Source: Sambucus nigra
Taxonomy: Eukaryota > Streptophyta > Magnoliopsida > Dipsacales > Adoxaceae
NCBI GenBank assembly: GCA_949130495.1
Contig: OX422213.1
Coordinates: forward strand, 204,593,660-204,657,659
Reading direction: 5' to 3'
DNA: 64,000 bases
Shown here in pieces: positions 21,657 through 36,040 of this stretch. The first letter of the stretch is position 1; every line of letters starts with the position of its first letter. A model generated the notes under the pieces. The model was not told where the DNA came from and ran no database searches. It saw only the letters and a program-made list of their open reading frames with translations. The position numbers and the translations under genes were made by a program.

Positions 21657-24600
21657 CTACGCGGTCAGTTCCTACAAGTTACATTGGTCCCGTACGAGGT
21701 GTTCGTGCCTCCTACGGGGTCGTTTGGGGGTTGGTTCAGGTTTTCACCCCTTAACGGCCTGTTTTCAAGTCCACTACGCAGTCAGTTCCTACAAGTAACA
21801 TTGGTCCCGTGCGACGTGTTCGTGCCTCCTACGGGGTCATTTGGGGGCTAGTTCGGTTTTCACCCCTTAACGGCCTGTTTTCAAGTATAAGTGTGATTTT
21901 TGCAAATTATCATCATACTCGAAAACCGGGAGACCCGGGACTACGCTGTTAGTTCCTACAAGTTACATTGATCCCGTGCGAGGTATTCATGCCTCCTACG
22001 GGGTCGTTTGGGGGCTGGTTCGGTTTTTCAAAATTTAACGGCCTGTTTTCAAGTCTAAGTGTGATTTTTGCAAATTATCATCATACTCTCAAACTGGGAG
22101 ACTCGGGACTATGCGGTCAATTCCTACAAGTTACATTGGTCCCGTACGAGGTATTTGTGCCTCCTACGGGGTCGTTGGGGGGCTGGTTTGGGTTTTCACC
22201 CTTTAACGGCCTGTTTTCAAGTCAAAGTGTGATTTTAGAAAATTATCGTCATACTCTCAAACCGGGATACCCGGGACTACACGACCAGTTCTTAGAAGTT
22301 ACATTAGTCCCGTGCGAGGTGTTCGCGCCTCTTACGGGGTCGTTTGGGGACTGGTTTGGATTTTCACCCTTTAACGGCCTGTTTTCAAGTCTAAGTGTGA
22401 TTTTTGCAAATTATCGTCATACTCTCAAACCGGGAGACCCAGGACTATGCGGTCAGTTCCTACAAGTTACATTGGTCCCGTGCGAGAAGCTCGTGCCTCC
22501 TACGGGGTCGTTTGGGGGATGGTTTGCGTTTTCACCCCTTAACGACCTGTTTTCAAGTCAAAGTGTGATTTTTGCAAATTATCGTCATATTCTCAAACCG
22601 GGAGACTCGGGACTACGTGGTCAGTCCCTACAAGTTACATTGGTCCCGTACGAGGTGTTCGTGCCTACTACGGGGTCGGTCGGGGGCTGGTTTGGGTTTT
22701 CACCCCTTAGCGGCTTGTTTTCAAGTCTAAGTGTGATTTTTGCAAATTAATGTTATACTCTCAAACCGGGAGACCCGGGACTACGCGGTCAGTTCCTACA
22801 AGTTACATTGGTCCCGTTCGAGGTGTTCGTGCCTCATACGGGGTCTTTTGGGGGCTGGTTGGAGTTTTCACCCCTTAACAACCTATTTTCAAGTCTAAGT
22901 GTGATTTTTGCCAATTATCGTCATACTCTCAAACCGGGAGACCCGGGACTACGCGATCGGTTCCTACAAGTAACATTGGTCCCGTGCGAGGTGTTCGTGC
23001 CTCCTACGGGGTCGTTTGGGGGCTGTTTTGGGTTTTCACCCCTTAACGGCCTGTTATCAAGTCAAAGTGTGATTTTTGCAAATTATCGTCATATTCTCAA
23101 ACCGAGAGACTCAGGACTACATGGTCAGTCCCTACAAGTTACATTTGTCCCGTGCGAGGTGTTCGTGCCTCCTACGGGGTCGTTTGGGGGCTGGTTCGGG
23201 TTTTCACCCCTTAACGGCCTGTTTTCAAGTCTAAGTGTGATTTTTGCAAATTATCGTCATACTCTCAAACCGGGAGACCCGGGACTACGCTGTCAGTTCC
23301 TACAACTTACATTGGTCCCGTGCGAGGTGTCCGTGCCTCCCGTGGGATCGTTTGGGGGCTGGTTCGGGATTTCACCCTTTAACGTCGTGTTTTCAAGTCT
23401 ATGTGTAATTTTTGCATATTATTATCATACTCTCAAATCGGGAGACCCGGGACTACGCGATCAGTTCCTACAAGTTACATTGGTCCCGTGCGAGGTGTTC
23501 GTGCCGCCTATGGGGTCATTTGGGGGCTGGTTTGGGTTTTCACCCTTTAACGGCCTGTTTTCAAGTCAAAGTGTGATTTTTGCAAATTATCGCCATACTC
23601 TCAAACCGGGAGACCCGGGACTACGTGGTCAGTTCCTAGAAGTTACATTGGTTGCGTGCGAGGTATTCATGCCTCCTACGGGGTCGTTTGGGGGCTGGTT
23701 CGGGTTTTCACCCTTTAACGGCCTGTTTTCAAGTCTAAGTGTGATTTTTGAAAATTATCGTCATACTCTCAAACCAGGAGACTCGGGACTACACGGTCAG
23801 TTCCTGCAAGTTACATTGGTCCCGTGCGAGGTGTTCGTGCCTCCTACGGGGTCGTTTGGGGGCTAGTTTGGGTTTTCACCCTTTAACAGCCTGTTTTCAA
23901 GTCAAAGTGTGATTTTTGCAAATTATCGTCATACTCTCAAACCGGGAGACCCGAGACTACGCTGTCAGTTCCTACAAGTTACATTGGTCCCGTGCGAGGT
24001 GTTCGTGCCTCCTACGGGGTCATTTGGGGAATGCTTTGGATTTTCACCCTTTAATGGCCTATTTTCAAGTCTAAGTGTGATTTTTGCAAATTATTGTCAT
24101 ACTCTCAAACCGAGAGACCCGGGACTACGCGGTCAGTTCCTACAAGTTACATTGGTCCCGTGTGAGGTGTTCGTGCCTCCTACGGGGTCGTTTGGGGGAT
24201 GGTTTGGATTTTCACCCTTTAACGGCCTATTTTCAAGAAAGTGTGATTTTTGCAAATTATCGTCTTACTCTGAAACTGGGAGACCCGGGACTATGCGGTC
24301 AGTTCCTATAAGTGTCACTGGTCCCGTACGAGGTGTTCGTGCCTCCTTCGGGGTCGTTTGGGGGCTGATTTGGGTTTTCACCCTTTAACGGCATGTTTTC
24401 AAGTCTAAGTGTGATTTTTGCAAATTATCTTCATACTCCCAAACCGAGAGTCCCGGGACTATGCGGTCAGTCCCTACAAGTTACATTGGTCCCGTGCGAG
24501 GTGTTCGTGCCTCCTACGGGGTCGTTTGGGGGCTGGTTGGGGTTTTCACCCCTTAACGGCCTGTTTTGAAGTCAAAGTGTGATTTTTTTAAATTATCGTC

Positions 24601-27600
24601 ATATTCTCAAACCGGGAGACCCGGGACTACGTGGTCAGTCCCTACAAGTTACATTGGTCCCGTGCGAGGTGTTTGTGTCTCCTACGGGGTCGTTTGGTTG
24701 CGGGTTTGGGTTTTCACCCCTTAACGGCCAGTTTTCAAGTCTAATTGTGATTTTTGCAAATTATCCTCATACTCTCAAACCGGGAGACCCAGGACTACAC
24801 GGTCAGTTCCTATAAGTTACATTGGTCCCGTGCGAGGTGTTTGTGCCTCCTACGGGGTCATTTGGGGGCTGGTTGGGGTTTTCCTCCCTTAACAGCCTGT
24901 TTTCAAGTCTAAGTGTGATTTTTGCCAATTATCGTCATACTCTCAAACCGGGAGACCCGGGACTACGCGGTCAGTTTCTACAAGTTACATTGGTCCCGTG
25001 CGAGGTGTTCGTGCCTCCTACGGGTTGTTTGGGGGCTGGTTTGGGGTTTCACCGTTTAATAGCCCGTTTTCAAGTCTAAGTGTCATTTTTGCAAATTATC
25101 ATCATACTCTCAAATCGGGAGTCCCGGGACAACGCGGTCAGTTCCTAGAAGTTACATTGGTCCCGTGCGAGGTGTTCGTGCCTCCTACGGGGTCGTTTGG
25201 GGGCTGGTTGGGGTTTTCACACCTTAACGGCCTGTTTTCAAGTCTAAGTGTGATTTTTGCAAATTATGGTCATACTCTTAAACCGGGAGACCCGGGACTA
25301 CGCGGTGAGTTCCTACAAGTTACATTGGTCCCGTACGAGGTGTTCGTGCCTCCTACGGGGTCGTTTGGGGGCTGGTTGGGGTTTTGACACCTTAACGGCC
25401 TATTTTCAAGTCTAAGTGTGATTCTTTCAAATTATCATCATACTCTCAAACCGGGAGCCCCGGGACAACGCGGTCAGTTCCTACAACTTACATTGGTCCC
25501 GTGCGAGGTGTTCGTGCCTCCTACGGGGTCGTTTGGGGGCTGGTTCGGGTTTTCACCCCTTAACGGCCGGTTTTCAAGTCAAAGTGTGATTTTTGCAAAT
25601 TATCATAATATTCTTAAATTGATAGACCCGGGACTACACGGTCAGTCCCTACAAGTTACATTGGTCCCGTGCGAGGTGTTCGTGCCTCCTACGGGGTCGT
25701 TTGGGCGCTGGTTTGGGTTTTCACCGCTTAACGGCCTGTTTTCAAGTCTAAGTGTCATTTTTGCAAATTATTGTCATACTCTCAAATCGGGAGACCTAGG
25801 ACAACGCAGTCAGTTCCTACAAGTTACATTGGTCTCGTGCGAGGTGTTCGTGCCTCCTACGGGGTTATTTGGGGGTTGGTTCGGGTTTTCACCCCTTAAC
25901 GGCCTGTTTTCAAGTCTAAGTATGATTTTTACAAATTATCGTCATACTCGCAAACCAGGAGACTCGGGACAACGGGACTACGCGGTCAGTTCCTCTAAGT
26001 TACATTGGTCCCGTGCGAGGTGGTCGATCCTCCTACGGGGTCGTTTGGGGCCTGGTTCCGGTTTTCACCCCTTAACGGCCTGTTTTCAAGTCAAAGTGTG
26101 ATTTTTGCAAATTATCATCATACTCTCAAACCGGGAGACCCGGGACTACGCAGTCAGTTCCTAAAAGTTACATTGGTCCCGTGCGAGGTGCTCGTGCCTC
26201 CTACGGGGCCTTTTGGGGGATGGTTTGGGTTTTCACCCTTTAACGGCCTGTTTTCAAGAAAGTGTGATTTTTGCAAATTATCATCATACTCTCAAATCGG
26301 GAGACCCGGGACTACGCGGCAAGTTCCGACAAGTTACATTGGTCCCGTTCGAGGTGTTCGTGCCTCCTACGGGGTCGTTTGGGGGCTGGTTCGAGTTTTC
26401 ACCACTTAACGGCCTATTTTTAAGTCTAAATTATCATCATACTCTCAAATCGGGAGTCCCGGGACAACGCGGTCAGTTCCTACAAGTTACATTGGTCCCG
26501 TGGGAGGTGTTCGTGCCTCCTACGGGGTCGTTTGGGGGCTGGTTGGGGTTTTCACACCTTAACGGCCTGTTTTCAAGTCTAAGTGTGATTTTTGCAAATT
26601 ATCGTCATACTCTCAAACCGGCAGACCCGGGACTACGTGGTCAGTTCCTACAAGTTACATTGGTCCCGTTCGAGGTGTTCGTGCCTCCTACGGGGTCGTT
26701 TGGGGGTTGGTTCGGGTTCTTACCCCTTAACAGCCTGTTTTCAAGTCAAAGTGTGATTTTTGCAAATTATCATCATACTCTCAAACCCGGAGACCCAGGA
26801 CTATGCGATCAGTCCCTACAAGTTACATTGGTCCCGTGCGAGGTGTTCGTGCCTCCTACGGGGTCGTTTGGGGGCTGGTTGGGGTTTTCACCCCTTAACG
26901 GCCTGTTTTCAAGTCTAAGTGTGATTTTTGCAAATTATTGTCATACTCTCAAACTGAGAGACCAAGGACTACGCGGTCAGTTCCTACAAGTTACATTGGT
27001 CCCGTGCGAGGTGATCGTGCCGCTTACGGGGTCGTTTGGGGGCTGGTTGGGGTTTTCACCCCTTAACGGCCTGTTTTCAAGTCTAAGTGTGATTTTTTCC
27101 AATTATCGTCATACTCTCAAACCGGGAGACCCGGGACTACGCGATAAGTTTCTCAAGTTACATTGGTCCCGTGCGAGGTGTTCGTGCCTCCTACGGGGTC
27201 GTTTGGGGGCTGGTTTGGGTTTTCACCCCTTAACGGCCTGTTTTCAATTCAAAGTGTGATTTTTACGAATTATCGTCATACTCACAAACCGGGAGACCCG
27301 AGACTACGCGGTCAGTTCCTACAAGTTACATAGGTCCCGTGCGAGGTGTTCGTGCCTCCTACGGGGTCGTTTGGGGGCTGGTTCGTGTTTTCACCCCTTA
27401 ACAGCCTGTTTTCAAGTCAAAGTGTGATTTTTGCAAATTATCATCATACTCTCAAACCCGGAGACCCAGGACTATGCGATCAGTCCCTACAAGTTACATT
27501 GGTCCCGTGCGAGGTGTTCGTGCCTCCTACGGGGTCGTTTGGGGGTTGGTTGGGTTTTCACCCCTTAACGGCCTATTTTCAACTCTAAGTGTGATTTTTA

Positions 27601-30240
27601 CAAATTATAGTAATATTCTCAAATCGGGATACTCGGGACTACACGGTCAGTCCCTACAAGTTACATTGGTCCCGTGCGAGGTGTTCGTGCCTCCTACGGG
27701 GTCGTTTGGGGGCTGGTTTGGGTTTTTACCCCATAACGGCCTGTTTTCAAGTCCAAGTGTCATTTTTGCAAATTATTGTCATACCCTCAAACCGGGAGAC
27801 CCGGGACTACGCAGTCATTCCTACAAGTAACATTGGTCCCGTGCGAGGTGTTCGTGCCTCCTGCGGGGTTATTTGGGGGTTGGTTCGGGTTTTCACCCAT
27901 TAACGACCTGTTTTCAAGTCTAAGTATGATTTTTACGAATTATCGTCATACTCGCAAACCAGGAGACTCGGGACTACGTGGTCAGTTCCTGCAAGTTACA
28001 TTGTTCCCGTACGAGGTGTTCGTGCCTCCTACGGGGTCGTTTGGGGGCTAGTTTGGGTTTTCACCCTTTAACGGCCTGTTTTGAAGTCAAAGTGTGATTT
28101 TTGCAAATTATCGTCATACTCTCAAACCGGGAGACCCGAGACCACGCGGTCAGTTCCTATAAGTTACATTGGTCCCGTGCGAGGTGTTCGTGCCTCCTAC
28201 GGGGTCGTTTGGGGACTGGTTTGGATTTTCACCCCTTAACGGCCTATTTTCAAGTCTAAGTGTGATTTTTGCAAATTATCGTCATACTCTCAAACCGAGA
28301 GACCCGGGACTACGCGGTCAGTTCCTACAAGTTACATTGGTCCCGTGCGAGGTGTTCGTGCCTCTTACGGGGTCGTTTGGTGGATGGTTTGGGATTTCAC
28401 CCTTTAACGGCCTGTTTTCGAGAAAGTGTGATTTTTGCAAATTATTGTCTTACTCTGAAACCGGGAGACCCGAGACTATTCGGTCAGTTCCTACAAGTTT
28501 CATTGGTCCCGTACGAGGTGTTCGTGCCTCCTACGGGGTTGTTTGGGGGCTGATTTGGGTTTTCACCCTTTAACGGCCTGTTTTCAAGTCTAAGTGTGAT
28601 TTTTGCAAATTATCGTCATACTCCCAAATTGGGAGTCCCGGGACTATGCGATCAGTTCCTACAAGTTACATTGGTCCCGTGCGAGGTGTTCGTGCCTCCT
28701 ACGGGGTCGTTTGGGGGCGGGTTGGGGTTTTTACCCCTTAACGACCTGTTTTCAAGTCTAAGTGTGATTTTTGCAAATTATCGTCATACTCTCAAACCGG
28801 GAGACCCGAGACTACATGGTCAGTTCCTATAAGTTACATTGGTCCCGTGCGAGGTGTTCGTGCCTCCTACGGGGTTGTTTGGGGTCTGGTTCCAGTTTTC
28901 ACCCCTTAACAGCCTTTTTTCAACTCAAAGTGTGATTTTTGCAAATTATCGTCATACGCTCAAATCGGGAGACTCGGGACTATGCGGTCAGTCCATACAA
29001 GTTACATTGGTCCCGTGCGAGGTGTTCGTGCCTCCTATGGGGTCGTTGGGGGTTGGTTGGGGTTTTCACCCCTTAACGGCCTGTTTTCAAGTCTAAGTGT
29101 GATTTTTGGAAATTATCGTCATATTCTCAAACCGGGAGACCCGGGACTACGTTGTCAGTCCCTACAAGTTACAATGGTCCCGTGCAAGGTGTTCGTGCCT
29201 CCTACGGGGTCGTTTGGGGGCTGGTTTGGGTTTTCACCCCTTAACAGCCTGTTTTCAAGTCTAAGTGTGATTTTTGCAAATTATCCTCATACTCTCAAAC
29301 CGGGAGACCCGGGACTACGCGGTCAGTTCCTACAAGTTACATTGGTCCCGTGCGAGGTGTTCGTGCCTCCTACGGGGTCGTTTGGGGTCTGGTTGGGGTT
29401 TTCACCCCTTAACAGCCTATTTTCAAGTCTAAGTGTGATTTTTGCAAATTATCGTCATACTCTCAAACCGGGAGACCCGGGACTACGCGGTTAGTTTCTA
29501 CAAGTTACATTGGTCCCGTGCGAGGTGATCGTGCCTCCTACGGGTTTTGGGGTTGGTTTGGGTTTTCACTCTTTAACGACCTGTTTTCAAGTCTAAGTGT
29601 GATTTTTGCAAATTATCGTCATACTCTCAAACCGGGAGTCTCGGGACAACGCGGTCAGTTCCTACAATTTACATTGGTCCCGTACGAGGTGTTCGTGCCT
29701 CCTACGGGGTCGTTTGGGGGCTGGTTGGGGTTTTCACACCTTAACGGCCTGTTTTCAAATCTAAGTGTGATTTTTGCAAATTATCGCCATACTCTCAAAC
29801 CGAGAGACCCGGGACTACGCGGTGAGTTCCTACAAGTAACATTGGTCCCGTGCGAGGTGTTCGTGCCTCCTACGGGGTCGTTTGGGGGCTCGTTCGGGTT
29901 TTCACACCTTAACGGCCTGTTTTCAAGTCTAAGTGTGATTTTTGCAAATTATCGTCATACTCTCAAACCGGGAGACCCGGGACAATACGGTCAGTTCCTA
30001 AAAGTTACATTGGTCCCGTGCGAGGTGTTCGTGCCTCCTGCGGGGTCGTTTGGGGGCTGGTTGGGGTTTTCACACCTTAACGGCCTGTTTTCAAGTCTCA
30101 GTGTGATTTTTGCAAATTATGGTCATACTCTCAAACCGGGAGACCCGGGACTACGCGGTGAGTTCTTACAAGTTACATTGGTCCCGTACGAGGTGTTCGT
30201 GCCTCCTACGGGGTCGTTTGGGGGCTGGTTGGGGTTTTCA

Positions 30241-33200
30241 CCCCTTAACAGCCTGTTTTCAAGTCAAAGTGTGATTTTTGCAAATTATCATCATACTCTC
30301 AAACCCGGAGACCCAGGACTATGCGATCAGTCCCTACAAGTTACATTGGTCCCGTGCGAGGTGTTCGTGCCTCCTACGGGGTCGTTTGGGGGTTGGTTGT
30401 GGTTTTCACCCCTTAACGGCCTATTTTCAACTCTAAGTGTGATTTTTGCAAATTATCATAATATTCTCAAATCGGGAGACCCGGGACTACACGGTCAGTC
30501 CCTATAAGTTACATTGGTCCCGTTCGAGGTGTTCGTGCCTCCTACGGGGTCGTTTGGGGGCTGGTTTGGGTTTTTACCCCTTAGCGGCCTGTTTTCAAGT
30601 CTAAGTGTCATTTTTGCAAATTATTGTCATACCCTCAAATCGGGAGACCTAGGACTACGCAGTCAGTTCCTACAAGTTACATTGGTCCCGTGCGAGGTGT
30701 TCGTGCCTCCTGCGGGGCTATTTGGGGGTTGGTTCGGGTTTTCACCCATTAACGACCTGTTTTCAAGTCTAAGTATGATTTTTATGAATTATCGTCATAC
30801 TCGCAAACCAGGAGACTCGGGACAACGGGACTACGCGGTCAGTTCCAACAAGTTACATTGGTCCTGTGCGAGGTGTTCGTGCCTCCTACGGGGTCGTTTG
30901 GGGACTGGTTTGGATTTTCACCCTTTAACGGCCTATTTTCAAGTCTAAGTGTGATTTTTGCAAATTATCGTAATATTCTCAAATCGGGAGACCCGGGACT
31001 ACGCGGTCAGTTCCAACAAGTTACATTGGTCCCGTGCGAGGTGCTCGTGCCTCCTACGGGGTCTTTTAGGGGATGGTTTGGGTTTTCACCCTTTAACGGC
31101 CTGTTTTCAAGAAAGTGTGATTTTTACAAATTATCGTCATACTCTCAAACCGGGAGACCCGGGAGTACGCGGTCAGTTCCGAAAAGTTACATTGGTCCCG
31201 TGCGAGGTGTTCGTGCCACCTACGGGGTCGTTTGGGGGTTGGTTCGAGTTTTCACCCCTTAACGGCCTGTTTTCAAGTCTAAATTATCATCATACTCTCA
31301 AACCGGGAGTCCCGGGACAACGCGGTCAGTTCCTACAAGTTACATTGGTCCCGTGGGAGGTGTTCGTGCCTCCTACAGGGTCGTTCGGGGGCTGGTTGGG
31401 GTTTTCACACCTTAACGGCCTGTTTTCAAGTCTAAGTGTGATTTTTGCAAATTATCATCATACTCTCAAACCGACAGACCTGGGACTACGTGGTCAGTTC
31501 CTACAAGTTACATTGGTCCCATTCGAGGTGTTCGTGGCTCCTACGGGGTCGTTTGGGGGTTGGTTCGGGTTTTCACCCCTTAACAGCCTGTTTTCAAGTC
31601 AAAGTGTGATTTTTGCAAATTTTCATCATACTCTCAAACCCGGAGACTCAGGACTATGCGATCAGTCCCTACAAGTTACATTGGTCCCGTGCGAGGTGTT
31701 CGTGCCTCCTACGGGGTCGTTTGGGGGCTGGTTGGGGTTTTCACCCCTTAACGGCCTGTTTTCAAGTCTAAGTGTGATTTTTGTAAATTATTGTCATACT
31801 CTCAAACTGAGAGACCAGGGACTACGCGGTCAGTTCCTACAGGTTACATTGGTCCCGTGCGAGGTGTTCGTGCCGCTTACGGGGTCGTTTGGGGGCTGGT
31901 TGGGGTTTTCACCCCTTAACGGCCTGTTTTCAAGTCTAAGTGTATTTTTTCAAATTATCATCATACACTCAAACCGGGAGACCCGGGACTATGCGGTCAG
32001 TTCCTACAAGTTACATTGGTCCCGTGTGAGGTGTTCGTGCCTCCTACGGGGTTGTTTGGGGGCTAGTTTGGGTTTTCACCCCTTAACGACCTGTTTTTAA
32101 GTCAAAGTGTGATTTTTGAAAATTATCGTCACTTTCTCAAACCGGGAGACTCGGGACTACGTGGTCAGTCCCTACAAGTTACAATGGTCCCGTGCGAGGT
32201 GTTTGTGCCGCCTACCGGGCTGTTTGGGGGCTGGTTTGGGTTTCCACCCCTTAACGGCCTATTTTTAAGTCTAAGTGTGATTTTTGCAAATTATCGTCAT
32301 ACTCTCAAACCGGGAGACCCGGGACTATGCGGTCAGTTACAATAAGTTTAATTGGTCCCGTGCGAGGTGTTCGTGCCTCTTACGGGGTCATTTCGGGGCT
32401 GGTTGGGGTTTTCACACCTTAACAGCCTGTTTTCAAGTCTATGTGTGATTTTTGCCAATTATCGTCATACTCTCAAACCGGGAGACCCGGGACTACGCGG
32501 TCAATTTCTACAACTTACATTGGTCCCGTGCGAGGTGTTCGTGCCTCCTACGGGGTCGTTTGGGGACTGGTTCGGGTTTTCACCCCTTAACGGCCTGTTT
32601 TCAAGTCAAAGTGTGATTTTTTCGAATTATCGTCATACTCACAAACCGGGAGACCCGGGACTACGCGGTCTGTTCCTACAACTTACATTGGTCCCGTGCG
32701 AGGTATTCGTGCCTCCTACGGGGTCGTTTGGGGGCTGGTTCGTGTTTTCACCCCTTAACAGCCTGTTTTCAAGTCAAAGTGTGATTTTTGCAAATTATCA
32801 TCATACTCTCAAACCCGGAGACCCAGGACTATGCGATCAGTCCCTACAAGTTACATTGGTCCCGTGCGAGGTGTTCGTGCCTCCTACGGGGTCGTTTGGG
32901 GGTTGGTTGTGGTTTTCACCCCTTAACGGCCTATTTTCAACTCTAAGTGTGATTTTTGCAAATTATCATAATATTCTCAAATCGGGAGACCCGGGACTAC
33001 ACGGTCAGTCCCTATAAGTTACATTGGTCCCGTTCGAGGTGTTCGTGCCTCCTACGGGGTCGTTTGGGGGCTGGTTTGGGTTTTTACCCCTTAGCGGCCT
33101 GTTTTCAAGTCTAAGTGTCATTTTTACAAATTATTGTCATACCCTCAAATCGGGAGACCTAGGACTACGCAGTCAGTTCCTACAAGTTACATTGGTCCCG

Positions 33201-36040
33201 TGCGAGGTGTTCGTGCCTCCTGCGGGGTTATTTGGGGGTTGGTTCGGGTTTTCACCCATTAACGACCTGTTTTCAAGTCTAAGTATGATTTTTATGAATT
33301 ATCATCATACTCGCAAACCAGGAGACTCGGGACAACGGGACTACGCGGTCAGTTCCAACAAGTTACATCGGTCCTGTGCGAGGTGTTCGTGCCTCCTACG
33401 GGGTCGTTTGGGGACTGGTTTGGATTTTCACCCTTTAACGGCCTATTTTCAAGTCTAAGTGTGATTTTTGCAAATTATCATAATATTCTCAAATCGGGAG
33501 ACCCGGGACTACGCGGTCAGTTCCAACAAGTTACATTGGTCCCGTGCGAGGTGCTCGTGCCTCCTACGGGGTCTTTTAGGGGATGGTTTGGGTTTTCACC
33601 CTTTAACGGCCTGTTTTCAAGAAAGTGTGATTTTTGCAAATTATCGTCATACTCTCAAACCGGGAGACCCGGGAGTACGCGGTCAGTTTCGAAAAGTTAC
33701 ATTGGTCCCGTGCGAGGTGTTCGTGGCACCTACGGGGTCGTTTGGGGGTTGGTTCGAGTTTTCACCCCTTAACGGCCTGTTTTCAAGTCTAAATTATCAT
33801 CATACTCTCAAACCGGGAGTCCCGGGACAACGCGGTCAGTTCCTACAAGTTACATTGGTCCCGTGGGAGGTGTTCGTGCCTCCTACAGGGTCGTTCGGGG
33901 GCTGGTTGGGGTTTTCACACCTTAACGGCCTGTTTTCAAGTCTAAGTGTGATTTTTGCAAATTATCATCATACTCTCAAACCGACAGACCTGGGACTACG
34001 TGGTGAGTTCCTACAAGTTACATTGGTCCCATTCGAGGTGTTCGTGGCTCCTACGGGGTCGTTTGGGGGTTGGTTCGGGTTTTCACCCCTTAACAGCCTG
34101 TTTTCAAGTCAAAGTGTGATTTTTGCAAATTTTCATCATACTCTCAAACCCGGAGACTCAGGACTATGCGATCAGTCCCTACAAGTTACATTGGTCCCGT
34201 GCGAGGTGTTCGTGCCTCCTACGGGGTCGTTTGGGGGCTGGTTGGGGTTTTCACCCCTTAACGGCCTGTTTTCAAGTCTAAGTGTGATTTTTGTAAATTA
34301 TTGTCATACTCTCAAACTGAGAGACCAGGGACTACGCGGTCAGTTCCTACAGGTTACATTGGTCCCGTGCGAGGTGTTCGTGCCGCTTACGGGGTCGTTT
34401 GGGGGCTGGTTGGGGTTTTCACCCCTTAACGGCCTGTTTTCAAGTCTAAGTGTATTTTTTCAAATTATCATCATACACTCAAACCGGGAGACCCGGGACT
34501 ATGCGGTCAGTTCCTACAAGTTACATTGGTCCCGTGTGAGGTGTTCGTGCCTCCTACGGGGTTGTTTGGGGGCTAGTTTGGGTTTTCACCCCTTAACGAC
34601 CTGTTTTTAAGTCAAAGTGTGATTTTTGAAAATTATCGTCACTTTCTCAAACCGGGAGACTCGGGACTACGTGGTCAGTCCCTACAAGTTACAATGGTCC
34701 CGTGCGAGGTGTTTGTGCCGCCTACCGGGCTGTTTGGGGGCTGGTTTGGGTTTCCACCCCTTAACGGCCTATTTTTAAGTCTAAGTGTGATTTTTGCAAA
34801 TTATCGTCATACTCTCAAACCGGGAGACCCGGGACTATGCGGTCAGTTACAATAAGTTTAATTGGTCCCGTGCGAGGTGTTCGTGCCTCTTACGGGGTCA
34901 TTTCGGGGCTGGTTGGGGTTTTCACACCTTAACAGCCTGTTTTCAAGTCTATGTGTGATTTTTGCCAATTATCGTCATACTCTCAAACCGGGAGACCCGG
35001 GACTACGCGGTCAGTTTCTACAACTTACATTGGTCCCGTGGGAGGTGTTCGTGCCTCCTACGGGGTCATTTGCGGACTGGTTCGGGTTTTCACCCCTTAA
35101 CGGCCTGTTTTCAAGTCAAAGTGTGATTTTTGCGAATTATCGTCATACTCACAAACCGGGAGACCCGGGACTACGCGGTCTGTTCCTACAACTTACATTG
35201 GTCCCGTGCGAGGTATTCGTGCCTCCTACGGGGTCGTTTGGGGGCTGGTTCGTGTTTTCACCCCTTAACAGCCTGTTTTCAAGTCAAAGTGTGATTTTTG
35301 CAAATTATCATCATACTCTCAAACCCGGAGACCCAGGACTATGCGATCAGTCCCTACAAGTTACATTGGTCCCGTGCGAGGTGTTCGTGCCTCCTACGGG
35401 GTCGTTTGGGGGTTGGTTGTGGTTTTCACCCCTTAACGGCCTATTTTCAACTCTAAGTGTGATTTTTGCAAATTATCATAATATTCTCAAATCGGGAGAC
35501 CCGGGACTACACGGTCAGTCCCTATAAGTTACATTGGTCCCGTTCGAGGTGTTCGTGCCTCCTACGGGGTCGTTTGGGGGCTGGTTTGGGTTTTTACCCC
35601 TTAGCGGCCTGTTTTCAAGTCTAAGTGTCATTTTTGCAAATTATTGTCATACCCTCAAATCGGGAGACCTAGGACTACGCAGTCAGTTCCTACAAGTTAC
35701 ATTGGTCCCGTGCGAGGTGTTCGTGCCTCCTGCGGGGTTATTTGGGGGTTGGTTCGGGTTTTCACCCATTAACGACCTGTTTTCAAGTCTAAGTATGATT
35801 TTTATGAATTATCGTCATACTCGCAAACCAGGAGACTCGGGACAACGGGACTACGCGGTCAGTTCCAACAAGTTACATTGGTCCTGTGCGAGGTGTTCGT
35901 GCCTCCTACGGGGTCGTTTGGGGACTGGTTTGGATTTTCACCCTTTAACGGCCTATTTTCAAGTCTAAGTGTGATTTTTGCAAATTATCGTAATATTCTC
36001 AAATCGGGAGACCCGGGACTACGCGGTCAGTTCCAACAAG
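30241..36040 (+). repeat. Higher-order repeat, 2510-bp unit, two full copies and a partial third
   Basis: Copies lie at 30241-32750 and 32751-35260, with a partial copy at 35261 to about 36040. All landmarks, including rare variants, recur at an exact 2510-bp offset, and I see only scattered single-base differences. The length equals 15 monomers (2520) plus 8, minus 2, minus 15 and minus 1, which are the four indels visible in each copy. Confidence 0.93.
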
